From IMG/VR virus record IMGVR_UViG_3300046167_000371, positions 1-35,619 of that record: a stretch of 35,619 bases of DNA. One strand, 5' to 3'. Source of the DNA: a virus. The translations under genes and the position numbers were made by a program. Every line of letters begins with the position of its first letter. Position 1 is the first letter of the stretch. The notes under the pieces are model-generated. The model made no database searches. It had not been told where the DNA came from and saw only the letters and a list, made by a program, of their open reading frames with translations. Below, one piece after another: positions 1-7,421 of the stretch.

Positions 1-1
1 T

Positions 2-248
2 GGTGAGGAGGTCATGGAGCACCTAGCGTCCACCAAGCCCGAGGTGCTGGCAGGTCTCGTCGCCCGGCTGATACCCCAGTCGCATGGCCGAGGAGGCTAT
101 CAACGGTGAGGAAGCAGGGAAAGGCCAGACTAATCAAGAGGTTACGATCCGTCTTGTATCGCAGGCTATTGAACAGCCAGCACTACCAGCACGAGAGGTG
201 GAGGGTGAACTACTACCACCACTAGAACGTGAGGACTTCATCGAGTAG
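2..248 (+). CDS. C-terminal part of probable terminase small subunit (frameshifted)
   Basis: The window opens inside a gene. One frame reads GEEVMEHLASTKPEVLAGLV and on to LIPQ, then stops at 107-109. From about position 80 another frame reads RMAEEAINGEEAGKG, then EVTIRLVSQ, and ends in DFIE with a stop at 246-248. Joining the two by dropping one base near 78-83 gives a continuous C-terminus. Its 'KPEVLAGLVARLIPQ ... VTIRLV' pattern resembles the tails of small proteins encoded just upstream of phage large terminases. Calling it the small terminase rests on that resemblance and on position. The DNA-binding part lies outside the window. An alternative is a separate 54-residue ORF starting at ATG 84, but no good ribosome-binding site precedes it. 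Confidence 0.45.
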
Positions 249-249
249 C

Positions 250-264
250 GCACCATGTTGGTGC
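250..264 (+). repeat. Hairpin GCACCA-TGT-TGGTGC
   Basis: A perfect 6-bp inverted repeat with a 3-base centre begins one base after the stop codon at 246-248. It is not followed by a T-run, so it is not a classical intrinsic terminator. It could be an RNA-stabilising hairpin or a protein-binding site. Its right half belongs to a 9-base direct repeat seen again at 356-364. Confidence 0.4.
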
Positions 265-369
265 ATGAGTGTGGAATCAATATTGTAACTGACTTAAATA
301 TACATTTAAGGAAGTTAGGAATGGCTTAGGTACGTACATGTTCCACGCACTACTATGGTGCATGTGTAT

Positions 370-388
370 GCTAATGATAATCATTCTC
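370..388 (+). promoter_or_regulatory. Fur-box-like palindrome
   Basis: The 19 bases GCTAATGATAATCATTCTC match the classical Fur box consensus GATAATGATAATCATTATC at 17 of 19 positions, with an intact core TAATGATAATCATT. The site lies about 130 bases upstream of the large terminase start. Fur is the iron-responsive repressor of many Gram-negative bacteria. Whether it binds here is unknown. The same bases also fall within a tiny hydrophobic ORF (338-406), so the match could be a coincidence of coding a run of Met, Ile and Leu. Confidence 0.35.
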
Positions 389-519
389 ATCCCCGCTCGT
401 ACCTAGGCTGGCCAAGCGCTCAGGGCTATGGGCCTCGCTGACCCCCGCGACCCCCCTGCAGAGATTTTTCCCCCTTTAGGATAAAAAATATATAGGGGCA
501 TTCCGAGGAAGGAGCCTCT

Positions 520-1923
520 ATGAACATCGACATCCCTGCCGCATTTACCCCCCTCTTAGAATCCTCCAAGCGATACCGAATCTGCGTAGGGGGTCGGGGG
601 TCTGGCAAATCGATGACGGTTGCCATGATGTGCATTCTGGAGGCGATCCAAGGCAAGAGAATACTGTGCTGTCGTGAGTTCCAGAACTCGATCCAAGAGT
701 CTGTACACTCACTGGTGGCCAATCTGATAGAGCAGACCGGCGTGGGTGGCTTCACCATTACGCGCGACCGGATATCCCACTCTAGCGGCGGCGAGTTCAT
801 CTTCCGTGGACTCAGCAGGAACATCGAATCGGTGAAATCACTGTTCGGCGTCAACGTGGTGTGGATTGAGGAGGCCCAGACGATCTCTGAGGAGTCGCTG
901 AGGGTGCTGACGCCCACTATTCGTGAGGCCGGATCGTATTTCATCATGTGCGCGAACCCACGGAGCCAAGCAGACCCGTTCACCGAGACCTTCCTGAAGG
1001 GTAGGGAGGGCGTTTTGCGGGCTGACGGACACTTCGCCGACGAACTACACACTATTCTGCGTGTCAACTACGACAGGAACCCGTTCTTCCCCGAGGAACT
1101 GGATCTGGAGCGCCGTAGGGACAAGAAAACACTAAGCCACGCCATGTACAACCACGTCTGGGAGGGCGAGACACTCGATGAGGTCGATAACAGCCTTATT
1201 CTGGCCGACTGGTTCGACGCCGCGCTCGAAATCGGGGAGCGGATCAAGTACCGCGAATCGGGGGCACGGGTTGTCGGACACGATATCTCGGACACTGGTA
1301 AGGATGCGAAGGCGGTGGTGGTCAGACACGGTGCACGTGTCCTCGACATGGGACTCATGCACGACGGAACGGCCTCTGACGGCCTTGATTGGGCGCTCGA
1401 CTACGTCAACCGCTACCACGCGGACTCGTTTGTCTACGACCAAGACGGTATTGGCTTGGGTCTGGCGCGAGAGGTTGAGAGAGGTCTCGGGTCTCGGAAC
1501 ATCGCTATTACCGGCTTCCGTGGCGGGGAGAGTCCTCGCGATCCGGATGCAATGTACGATGGCCACCGTAAGAATCGCGATGCGTTCTTCAACCGTAGGG
1601 CGCAGGCTTTCTGGGATGTACGCGAACGGTTCTGGAAGACATATCAGGCGCTGGACGGCGAGATGCACGACCCAGACGAGTTAGTGTTCCTGCCCAGCGA
1701 CCACGAGATGATCTCACAGTTACGGTCTGAACTCTGCCGACTGCCCTTGAAACCACATCAGGGCGGCAAGATCCAGATTATGCCGAAGACCGAGATGGCT
1801 AAACCGCCACTATCACTGCCCAGCCCGAACTTGGCTGACGCGTTCGCCTACTCATTCAGCGTGCAGGACTTCCTACAGGGGAGTTGGGCACAGCCTATTG
1901 AATACAGGGAGTCATACATTTGA
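520..1923 (+). CDS. terL: Terminase large subunit (packaging ATPase and nuclease)
   Basis: This 467-residue protein is the DNA-packaging motor that docks on the portal and cuts concatemers. The N-terminal ATPase has a Walker A loop GGRGSGKS at residues 24-31. It also has a Walker B strand, VVWIEEA, at about 113-119, with the catalytic Glu in the EE pair, and a coupling-like motif around CANPRSQADPF (144-154). After the linker WEGE (214-217) comes an RNase H-like nuclease with acidic residues in GHDISDTGKD (253-262), YDQDG (306-310) and SPNLADAFAY (435-444). The layout resembles the PBSX/Terminase_3 type. The start is set by GAGGAAGGAG at 505-514. It is intact, unlike several neighbours. Its TGA overlaps the TTG start of the next gene. 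Confidence 0.95.
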   Translation: MNIDIPAAFTPLLESSKRYRICVGGRGSGKSMTVAMMCILEAIQGKRILCCREFQNSIQESVHSLVANLIEQTGVGGFTITRDRISHSSGGEFIFRGLSRNIESVKSLFGVNVVWIEEAQTISEESLRVLTPTIREAGSYFIMCANPRSQADPFTETFLKGREGVLRADGHFADELHTILRVNYDRNPFFPEELDLERRRDKKTLSHAMYNHVWEGETLDEVDNSLILADWFDAALEIGERIKYRESGARVVGHDISDTGKDAKAVVVRHGARVLDMGLMHDGTASDGLDWALDYVNRYHADSFVYDQDGIGLGLAREVERGLGSRNIAITGFRGGESPRDPDAMYDGHRKNRDAFFNRRAQAFWDVRERFWKTYQALDGEMHDPDELVFLPSDHEMISQLRSELCRLPLKPHQGGKIQIMPKTEMAKPPLSLPSPNLADAFAYSFSVQDFLQGSWAQPIEYRESYI

Positions 1924-2279
1924 GCGAATTTAGGCCAGTTGTAGGATACGAAGACACATACGCGATCTCCGACGCAGGAGAACTAAAGCGAACGGCCCCT
2001 GCACGTGGTGCTCGGGTCGGGGCCATCTTGCGCCCGCATGTCGGCCCTAACGGCTACCAGATGCTACTCCTGTCTAAGGATAACAAGAAGAAGTCGGCGT
2101 ATATCCACCGCCTCGTGGCCGAGGCTTTCTGCGACAAGCCCGAGGGCGACGTGGAAGTTAACCACATTGACGGCGACAAACTAAACAACACTCCGGCCAA
2201 TCTTGAGTGGGTAACCCACGGCGAGAACATGGCGAAAGGCTATGAGACCGGCAACCACAGGTGGAAAACAGCGGCATGA
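1920..2279 (+). CDS. Free-standing HNH homing endonuclease (NUMOD4 + HNH_3)
   Basis: This 119-residue protein begins with a NUMOD4-like DNA-binding module (GYEDTYAISDAGELKR, residues 9-24). An HNH_3 nuclease follows: IHRLVAEAF around 61-69, NHIDGDKLNN around 81-90, NLEWVTHGEN after it. These proteins make a site-specific break in DNA lacking the element and spread by repair. It sits between large terminase and portal, with no sign of an intron in either. The likely start is a TTG whose TTGA overlaps the terminase stop, preceded by AGGGAG at about 7 bases. Its own stop overlaps the portal start as ATGA. The fit suggests it is translated as part of the packaging operon. The family call is firm; activity is not shown. 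Confidence 0.88.
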   Translation: MSEFRPVVGYEDTYAISDAGELKRTAPARGARVGAILRPHVGPNGYQMLLLSKDNKKKSAYIHRLVAEAFCDKPEGDVEVNHIDGDKLNNTPANLEWVTHGENMAKGYETGNHRWKTAA

Positions 2280-4408
2280 TGGAAGAAGACGATATCAAAG
2301 CGATTATCTCGAATGAGATGTCGAACTGTTCCGGAGATGAGTGGGTAGACCGGAAGCGCCTCGCTATGGACTACTACAACGGGCACGAACCAAAACCGTC
2401 TGGCATCAAGGGACGTTCCGAGGTCGTTTCCACCGATGTGAGCGATGCGGTCGAGTGGCTGATCCCTAACATTATCGAGAGCCTGTCGGGCAAGTCCGTC
2501 AAGTTCATGCCCTATGTCCGCTCAGGACGAAGATCAGGCCGACCTAGAAACCGATTTCACGCACTTCGTATTCTCTGAGGAGAACAACGGCTTCCTTAAC
2601 CTATATGAGGCCACTAAAGACGCCCTCCTGACCGGAGTCGGCGTCCTGAAAATCTATTACGACGACAACCCCGAGCGGGTGGTCGAGCGGTACTCCGGCC
2701 TATCAGAGCCACAGCTACAGGCTCTGCTATCTGACCCCATGATAGAGGTCACGGAGATTGAGAGATCTGAGACAGACGGCACTGCGGTGACGGCGGCTCG
2801 GATTACCCGACAAGGTAGAGTAATGGTCGAGGCCGTTCCTGCCGAGGAGTTCCGTGTAAATGACGACGCTGACAGTCTTGATCTGACCGACGCCCGTTTT
2901 GTTGCACACACTACTCGCAGGACGGCTTCCGACTTACTACGTGCTGGGTATGACCCCGATGTGATCGCTGACGCCCAACAGGGTTATCTGGATCGCACGG
3001 TCGGCGACGAGACACACAGCGGCTTGGACATCGACGAGAGCCAGAAGCTGATCGTCGTTACCGAGGCGTTCCTCTCTATGGACATTAACGAGGACGGCAT
3101 ATCCGAACTCTGCAAGGTTACCTGTATAGGCGAGAGCGAAATCGATGCGATCCTCGACATCGAAGAGATCGTAGAAATCCCCTTCGTGGCAATGAGTGCC
3201 ACCCCGATGCCACACCAGTTTCTGGGCCTCAGCGTATTCGAGCGGCTCAAGCAGGTGCAGGACATAAAGACGGCGGTGCTACGTAGCACGCTGGATAGCT
3301 TCTACCAGTCAGTGAACCGCATTAAGGTGGTGCAGGAAGGTCAGGTCAACATCGACGACCTACTGGTTAACAGACCCGGCGGAATTATCCGCGCCAAGGG
3401 TCATAACGCGGTCACCGAACTGGGTGGCACCTTCTTCGGCGGTGAGGCGTTACAGCTACTACAGTATGCTGATGTACAGAAGGAGGCGCGGGTAGGCGTC
3501 AGCCCAGACATGGCTGGCCAGTCTAACCTAGTCAACAACGAGTCGGCACACGGCGTAGAGCGCATGATGTCGGCAAAGGAGATGCTCGTTAACCTCATGG
3601 TGAGGAGCATCGCCGAGACGGGCGTCCGGCCCGCATACAAAATGATTCGTGACCTCATGGTACGTTTCCAGAACGGTATGGTGCCCTACAAGTTTAAGGG
3701 TAACTGGATGAACGTAGACCCCAGCACATGGGGCGAGCGTAGCCGGATGATGGTGACGGTCGGTGCCGGTGCCGGTGACAGCCAGAAGAAACTGATGGCG
3801 TTGCAGACACTCTTCCAGACACAGATGCAGTTCAAGCAGATGCCAGACAACGTGATGGTGGACACTAAGCAGTTGTTCAACTCACTGGACGACATGGTCG
3901 AACTGGCGGACTTGGGTGAGGCCGAGAAGTACTTCATGAACCCTGACACGCAAGAGGGTCAGCAGTTCGCAGCAGAACAAGGCCCAGCAGGATCAGCAAC
4001 AGCAACAGCAGATGATGCAACAGCAAGAGCAACAGTTGCAGATGCAACAGCAGGCGCTACAGGCACAGATGCAGGTCGCGGCAGGCGGAGCAGACCAAGG
4101 CTCAGGCCACCATGCAGAACGGCCAGCTGAAAGAACAGATCAACGCGATGAAGGCACAGCACACTCAGGAACTCGAACAGATGAAGACGGCGCTACAGGC
4201 GGCGAAGGATTCGGCCAAGCAGGCGTTCGACTACGACAAGCTGAAGACCGACACGGCGTTAAAGCTAACCGAACTAGAGACCAACTCGAAGATGCAGTTG
4301 GAAAGAGAATTACAGGCAAACAAGGAAAGTTTGAATGGCTCAGGACGGGCAACTGATAAGGGAAGCGAGAAGGGGCAGGCAAGCGAAGAAAGAACTGTCC
4401 CTAATTGA
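2276..4408 (+). CDS. Portal protein (three apparent frameshifts)
   Basis: The portal is the dodecameric ring at one capsid vertex that binds terminase, adaptor and scaffold. The product starts MMEEDDIKAI and runs through a typical N-terminus ('DVSDAVEWLIPNI', 'SGKSVKFMPY'). It breaks near 2513-2517, resumes as SAQDEDQADLE, and continues to a DTQEGQQ stretch. It breaks again near 3967-3970, enters a Gln-rich coiled coil (residues of the MMQQQEQQLQMQQQ type), and breaks a third time near 4079-4082. It ends in a charged helix (TKAQATMQNGQLKEQ). Each break is fixed by dropping one base, giving about 709 residues. A fourth such event near 4320-4333 would end it at TGA 4332-4334, exactly before the next gene. 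The length and Gln/Lys-rich tail suit portals of podovirus-like phages. Confidence 0.85.
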
Positions 4409-4589
4409 GGAACACATCGAGCAACGCAAGTGGGCGCTGTTCGAGACCTTCTGTAGTGATCGCAATCAAGAGGATGACTACGATATTAGAAGCCAAGCTA
4501 TCGCGCTAACTAACCTAGAGGATTTCCTCAAGGAGTTAGTCACCACCGGCATATTGGCCGAAAAACAACACGAAGGAGATGATATATGA
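4335..4589 (+). CDS. Small conserved protein between portal and scaffold
   Basis: This 84-residue charged helical protein begins MAQDGQLIREARRG and ends in LAEKQHEGDDI. Small proteins of this type, opening with a basic helix and ending in a 'VVTTGxLAxKQ'-like stretch, commonly sit between portal and scaffold genes in phages with this capsid module. Their role is not established to my knowledge. AAGGAAAG lies about 6 bases before the ATG. The start lies inside the portal tail as drawn, but would follow a TGA directly if the portal has one more single-base error. The stop overlaps the scaffold start as ATGA. Confidence 0.75.
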   Translation: MAQDGQLIREARRGRQAKKELSLIEEHIEQRKWALFETFCSDRNQEDDYDIRSQAIALTNLEDFLKELVTTGILAEKQHEGDDI

Positions 4590-5701
4590 GCGAAGGTGCA
4601 GTCCACCCTAATTCTACGGATACGGGCGCTAGTGCAGTCGATCAAGTCGCTGACATGCTGATGCAGAGCGATAAAGGAGAGGCACACCAGATTGGTGCGC
4701 CCGATAACGTAACCGATACTCCGGTGGAGTACGGTGAAGAAGAAGTAACCTCGGAAGAAGTCGAGGCAGAATCAGCAGGCTTTGAAGACGGCGATGTCGA
4801 AACGGAAGAGTCCCAGCTAGAGGAAGCAGTAGACGACCATGAAGAGGTAGGCGGTCTCGAAGCCTTAGCCAGTGAACTTGGGCTAGACAATGATAAGCTA
4901 GTCGTCGATGACGACGGTGATGTCTTTGTTAAGCTGAAGGTCAACGGGAAAGGACGAGCACGTCTCACTCAAGGACGCGATCAGTCAGACGCAATACTAC
5001 AAGGCTAATGAGGAGAAATCCCAGATCCTTGCGGAGGAGCGTAAGACGTTCGAGTCCGAACGCACGCAAGTTGCAGAGACTATTGGCCAACGCCTCCAGT
5101 ACATCCAGAACATTGGAAACGCACTGGAGCAGAAGCTGATGGGCGAGTTCAACTCTATCGACTGGAATCATCTTAGGATGTCTGATCCAGCCGAGTGGGC
5201 GGCTAAACAGCAGGAGTTCCAGTACAGGCAACAGGAACTACAGCAGATGGGCGAAGCGGTAGGCCAGCAGGTTCAATTCCAGAACCAGCAGGCTGACGAA
5301 GAGTTCATGCGTGAGCGTCAAGAGACGCTAGCACATGAGCGAGTAGCGCTGACCCAAGCCATCCCCGAGTGGAACGACGAAGAGAAGATGGGTGCAGAGA
5401 TGCACAGCATCATCCAGTACGCCAGAGAGAACGGCTTCCCTGATGAGGAATTGCAGGACGTGACGACTGTCGCGCCATGTGGTAACCCTCCGTAAGGCGA
5501 TGCTGTACGATCAAGGCAAGAACCGTCGCCGAGAAGAAGGTGAAGAAGGCTCCCAAGATGCAACGCGCGGCAAATGGACGATTTGTGCAGAAGAAAAAGT
5601 CACAGGTCGATAGTCTAGTGCAGGCCGCTAAAAACGCGAAAGGTGCCAACAAAAGGATGTTGGAAAGAGACGCAGTAGCGAGCCTCCTTATGGGAGAGTA
5701 A
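4586..5701 (+). CDS. Capsid scaffolding protein (three apparent frameshifts)
   Basis: This protein lies directly before the capsid gene and has the composition of a scaffold. The first half is very acidic (Glu/Asp runs over residues 45-95). A long Gln/Glu coiled coil follows (EERKTFESERTQ to QFQNQQADEEF), and the tail is basic (VAEKKVKKAPK to LVQAAKNAKG). Scaffolds direct capsid assembly and then leave, with the basic end usually touching the coat protein. The frame breaks near 4941-4946, 5465-5473 and 5521-5526. Each is mended by removing one base, giving about 370 residues that end MGE at TAA 5699-5701. GAAGGAG precedes the ATG. The reconstructed tail is convincing because all three joins restore family-like sequence without stops. 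Confidence 0.8.
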
Positions 5702-5704
5702 ATC

Positions 5705-6787
5705 ATGGCTAATTCAACCCTAGCCCCTACGACAGGCAACGTGGATGCCTTTAACCTCAAGTCAATCGAGACCGGAGGAGTAATTCACGAAGACGTAATG
5801 GACAAAATTTTCGATATCAGTCGAATTCCTTTGCCCTTTACAGACATGGTCGGCAAGACCAGCCACAAGAACGAGCGGTTCGATTGGGTCCTGGATGAGT
5901 TAAATCCGCCCATGCTGAATAACCAGCGAGTTGACGGTCAAGACGCGGGCGACCTCGTTTCGATCACTGGGGGCCGTGTAGGCAACCATAGTCAAATTAG
6001 TGATAAGGTTATAGCCGTAAGTTATAGAGCGGATAGTTCGGACACTATTGGCCGGGCGAAAGAATTGGCCTACAGGCTGACTCGCGCTAACCAAGAGATC
6101 CGACGTGACGTAGAAGCGGCCTCTCTGTACAACCAAGGCTCTAAGGCCGGTACAGACGCTGTTGCAGGTATCACTGGTGGACTGCCTTCATGGATTGAGA
6201 CTTCTGTCTTCAATGCTGACGGTACTGCCGGTACTGCTGGTGGATACAACTACACCAGTGGCCTGACTACGGGCGCTACGGCTGGCACGGCGGCACCTGT
6301 GTCGTTAAGTGCATCAAGGACGCTATCCAGTCCGTGTATGAGGAAGGTGGTGAGGTATCAGTACTGATGTCTACTCCTTCAGTGATCACTGGCATCTCGA
6401 CGTACATGTTCAACGAGACTGCCCGTATCGCGACTCTGCAAGCAGACCAAGGTAAGAGTGGTGACAAGGCTAAGGCACTCGCCTCTGTTAACGTCATCAT
6501 CTCCGACTTCGGCACGGTTAAGCTAGTACCTAACCGACTGCAACCAGGGCAACGGTGCCGTTGACGCTGGAACTGGTCTTGTTACCAGCGAGAGCGACAA
6601 CATCTTCCTGTTGGATCCAGAGTATGTATCTCTGTCCTACTTGGAAGGCTACCGCACGGATACCTTGGCTAAGACTGGACTGGCAGAGAAGCGCCAGATC
6701 AGCGTTGACTGGGGACTGCGCGTCCACACTGAGAAAGCCCACGCCATGATTACCGGCGTTGACGGATCAGCGGAAGCAGTAGAGTAA
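5705..6787 (+). CDS. Major capsid protein, SU10/DUF5309-like (two apparent frameshifts)
   Basis: This is the shell-forming coat protein. The N-terminus (MANSTLAPTTGNVDAFNLKS, then FTDMVGKTSHKNERFDW) and the block with QISDKVIAVS, ELAYRLTRANQEIRRD and GLPSWIET match the SU10-type (DUF5309) capsid family as I know it, which has an HK97-like fold. The frame breaks near 6301-6313, where one base appears missing, so that SLSA runs into IKDAIQSVYEEGGE. It breaks again near 6541-6551, where one base appears extra, and resumes NGAVDAGTGLV. The end is DGSAEAVE. The repaired length is about 360 residues. GGGAGAG precedes the ATG. A strong terminator follows the stop by 8 bases, which would let this abundant product be transcribed more than the downstream genes. 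Confidence 0.88.
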
Positions 6788-6795
6788 AGCTAAAC

Positions 6796-6826
6796 GCCCC
6801 CACGCCTTCGGGCTGGGGGCTATTTT
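6796..6826 (+). terminator. Intrinsic terminator after the capsid gene
   Basis: A GC-rich hairpin, GCCCCCA at 6796-6802 pairing with TGGGGGC at 6814-6820, closes over an inner GCC-TTCG-GGC stem with a stable tetraloop. TATTTTC follows. It lies 8 bases after the capsid stop and 28 bases before the next start. It probably lowers read-through from the head genes into the tail genes. No promoter is obvious between it and the next gene, so read-through is probably only partly blocked. Confidence 0.85.
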
Positions 6827-6853
6827 CATTCGACCAGAATTCAAGGATCAAGG

Positions 6854-7198
6854 ATGACCGACCTACACTACGTTGAAAACGGAACGGGAGTTGAGTGGAA
6901 GCACTCGGCCCACGAAGATAAGATGTATGTCCGCAAGTACGCGGCTAACTACGACGCAGTAGCAGAGTTGGCTCAGGCAGTACGCAACGACGGCGGCACC
7001 AGAGATCTGGATGGCTTCCGTATGGTTGCGACCATTCCCATCGAAGTGTTTAGCGCGGCCAACGACGGGCGCTCCCACGATGGACGTTACAAAGGATTCC
7101 TGCAACTCGGCGCTAAGGATCAACAGCGCGAGTTCGCTAGCTTCTTCCAAGAGGAAGACATTAAACCGTTCATGCTGAACGACAACTTTAGGATCTGA
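6854..7198 (+). CDS. Hypothetical virion-module protein, 114 residues
   Basis: I do not recognise this family. The protein is soluble-looking, with no signal peptide or membrane segment. It starts MTDLHYVENGTGVEW and ends in PFMLNDNFRI, with a mixed alpha/beta composition and a 'DGFRMVATIPIEVF' strand-like stretch in the middle. AAGG lies just before the ATG and the gene is the first after the capsid terminator. The stop is followed after one base by the next start. Its position after the capsid gene suggests a small head or connector component, but no sequence feature proves this. Confidence 0.7.
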   Translation: MTDLHYVENGTGVEWKHSAHEDKMYVRKYAANYDAVAELAQAVRNDGGTRDLDGFRMVATIPIEVFSAANDGRSHDGRYKGFLQLGAKDQQREFASFFQEEDIKPFMLNDNFRI

Positions 7199-7199
7199 T

Positions 7200-7421
7200 A
7201 TGCCACTCATTATGCACCGAACCCGTAACCGAGGCGTCACTGGCGTCAAGGCAGGCGGCGGCAAGACATGGCACACAACGGGTGCCTACATAAACATGGA
7301 GGAGTTGAAGAACCTCAGCCCTCCCGACCCGAACGAGCCTCCTGTCCGCATGCTGGCTACTGAGGCCGGTAATGTGATGACCGAGGAAAGTGGCGAGAAG
7401 TTCCTAGCACCGGAGAAATAA
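7200..7421 (+). CDS. Hypothetical small protein, 73 residues
   Basis: This is a short basic-to-acidic protein (MPLIMHRTRNRG at the start, GEKFLAPEK at the end) with a Gly/Lys stretch VKAGGGKTW at residues 16-24. That stretch is not a full Walker A loop, because it lacks the GxxxxGK spacing. The start is preceded by AGGATC and the stop abuts the next ATG. I do not recognise it. Its place between the capsid and fibre genes suggests a minor virion or assembly role. Confidence 0.6.
   Translation: MPLIMHRTRNRGVTGVKAGGGKTWHTTGAYINMEELKNLSPPDPNEPPVRMLATEAGNVMTEESGEKFLAPEK

Larger units (their letters stand above)
249..519. other. Non-coding gap between small and large terminase genes
   Basis: This 271-base gap has no convincing gene. 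It holds a perfect 6-bp hairpin directly after the upstream stop, a direct repeat TGGTGCATG at 259-267 and 356-364, and an 8-bp inverted repeat (TAGGTACG at 327-334, CGTACCTA at 398-405). That inverted repeat flanks a Fur-box-like palindrome at 370-388. Just before the terminase is an AT-rich stretch (481-494) that could serve as a -10 region. Such gaps near the terminase genes can carry a promoter or packaging signals, but neither is demonstrated here. Two tiny ORFs (255-329 and 338-406) exist and lack strong ribosome-binding sites. Confidence 0.6.

Noticed and set aside
255-329. 24-residue ORF starting inside the hairpin
   Set aside because: It has no ribosome-binding site and no recognisable sequence.
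338-406. Tiny hydrophobic ORF (22 residues) overlapping the Fur-like site
   Set aside because: Only a weak TTAGG precedes it and the size is extreme. It is kept only as the alternative explanation of the Fur-like match.
321-436. Open frame MARYVHVPRTT and on, if one T is dropped near 326
   Set aside because: It needs an assumed frameshift with no family match. The preceding AAGGAAG is suggestive but not enough.
3100-3280. Long minus-strand frames opposite portal, terminase and fibre genes
   Set aside because: They are shadows of the real genes, without ribosome-binding sites or plausible protein composition.
4935-4950. GGGAAAG as a programmed frameshift site in the scaffold gene
   Set aside because: The heptamer is not in the codon phase needed for -1 slippage, and the shift required is +1. 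The same kind of break occurs in many unrelated genes here.
7260-7275. Walker A loop in the 73-residue protein (GGGKT)
   Set aside because: The GxxxxGK spacing is absent and there is no Walker B or ATPase fold.
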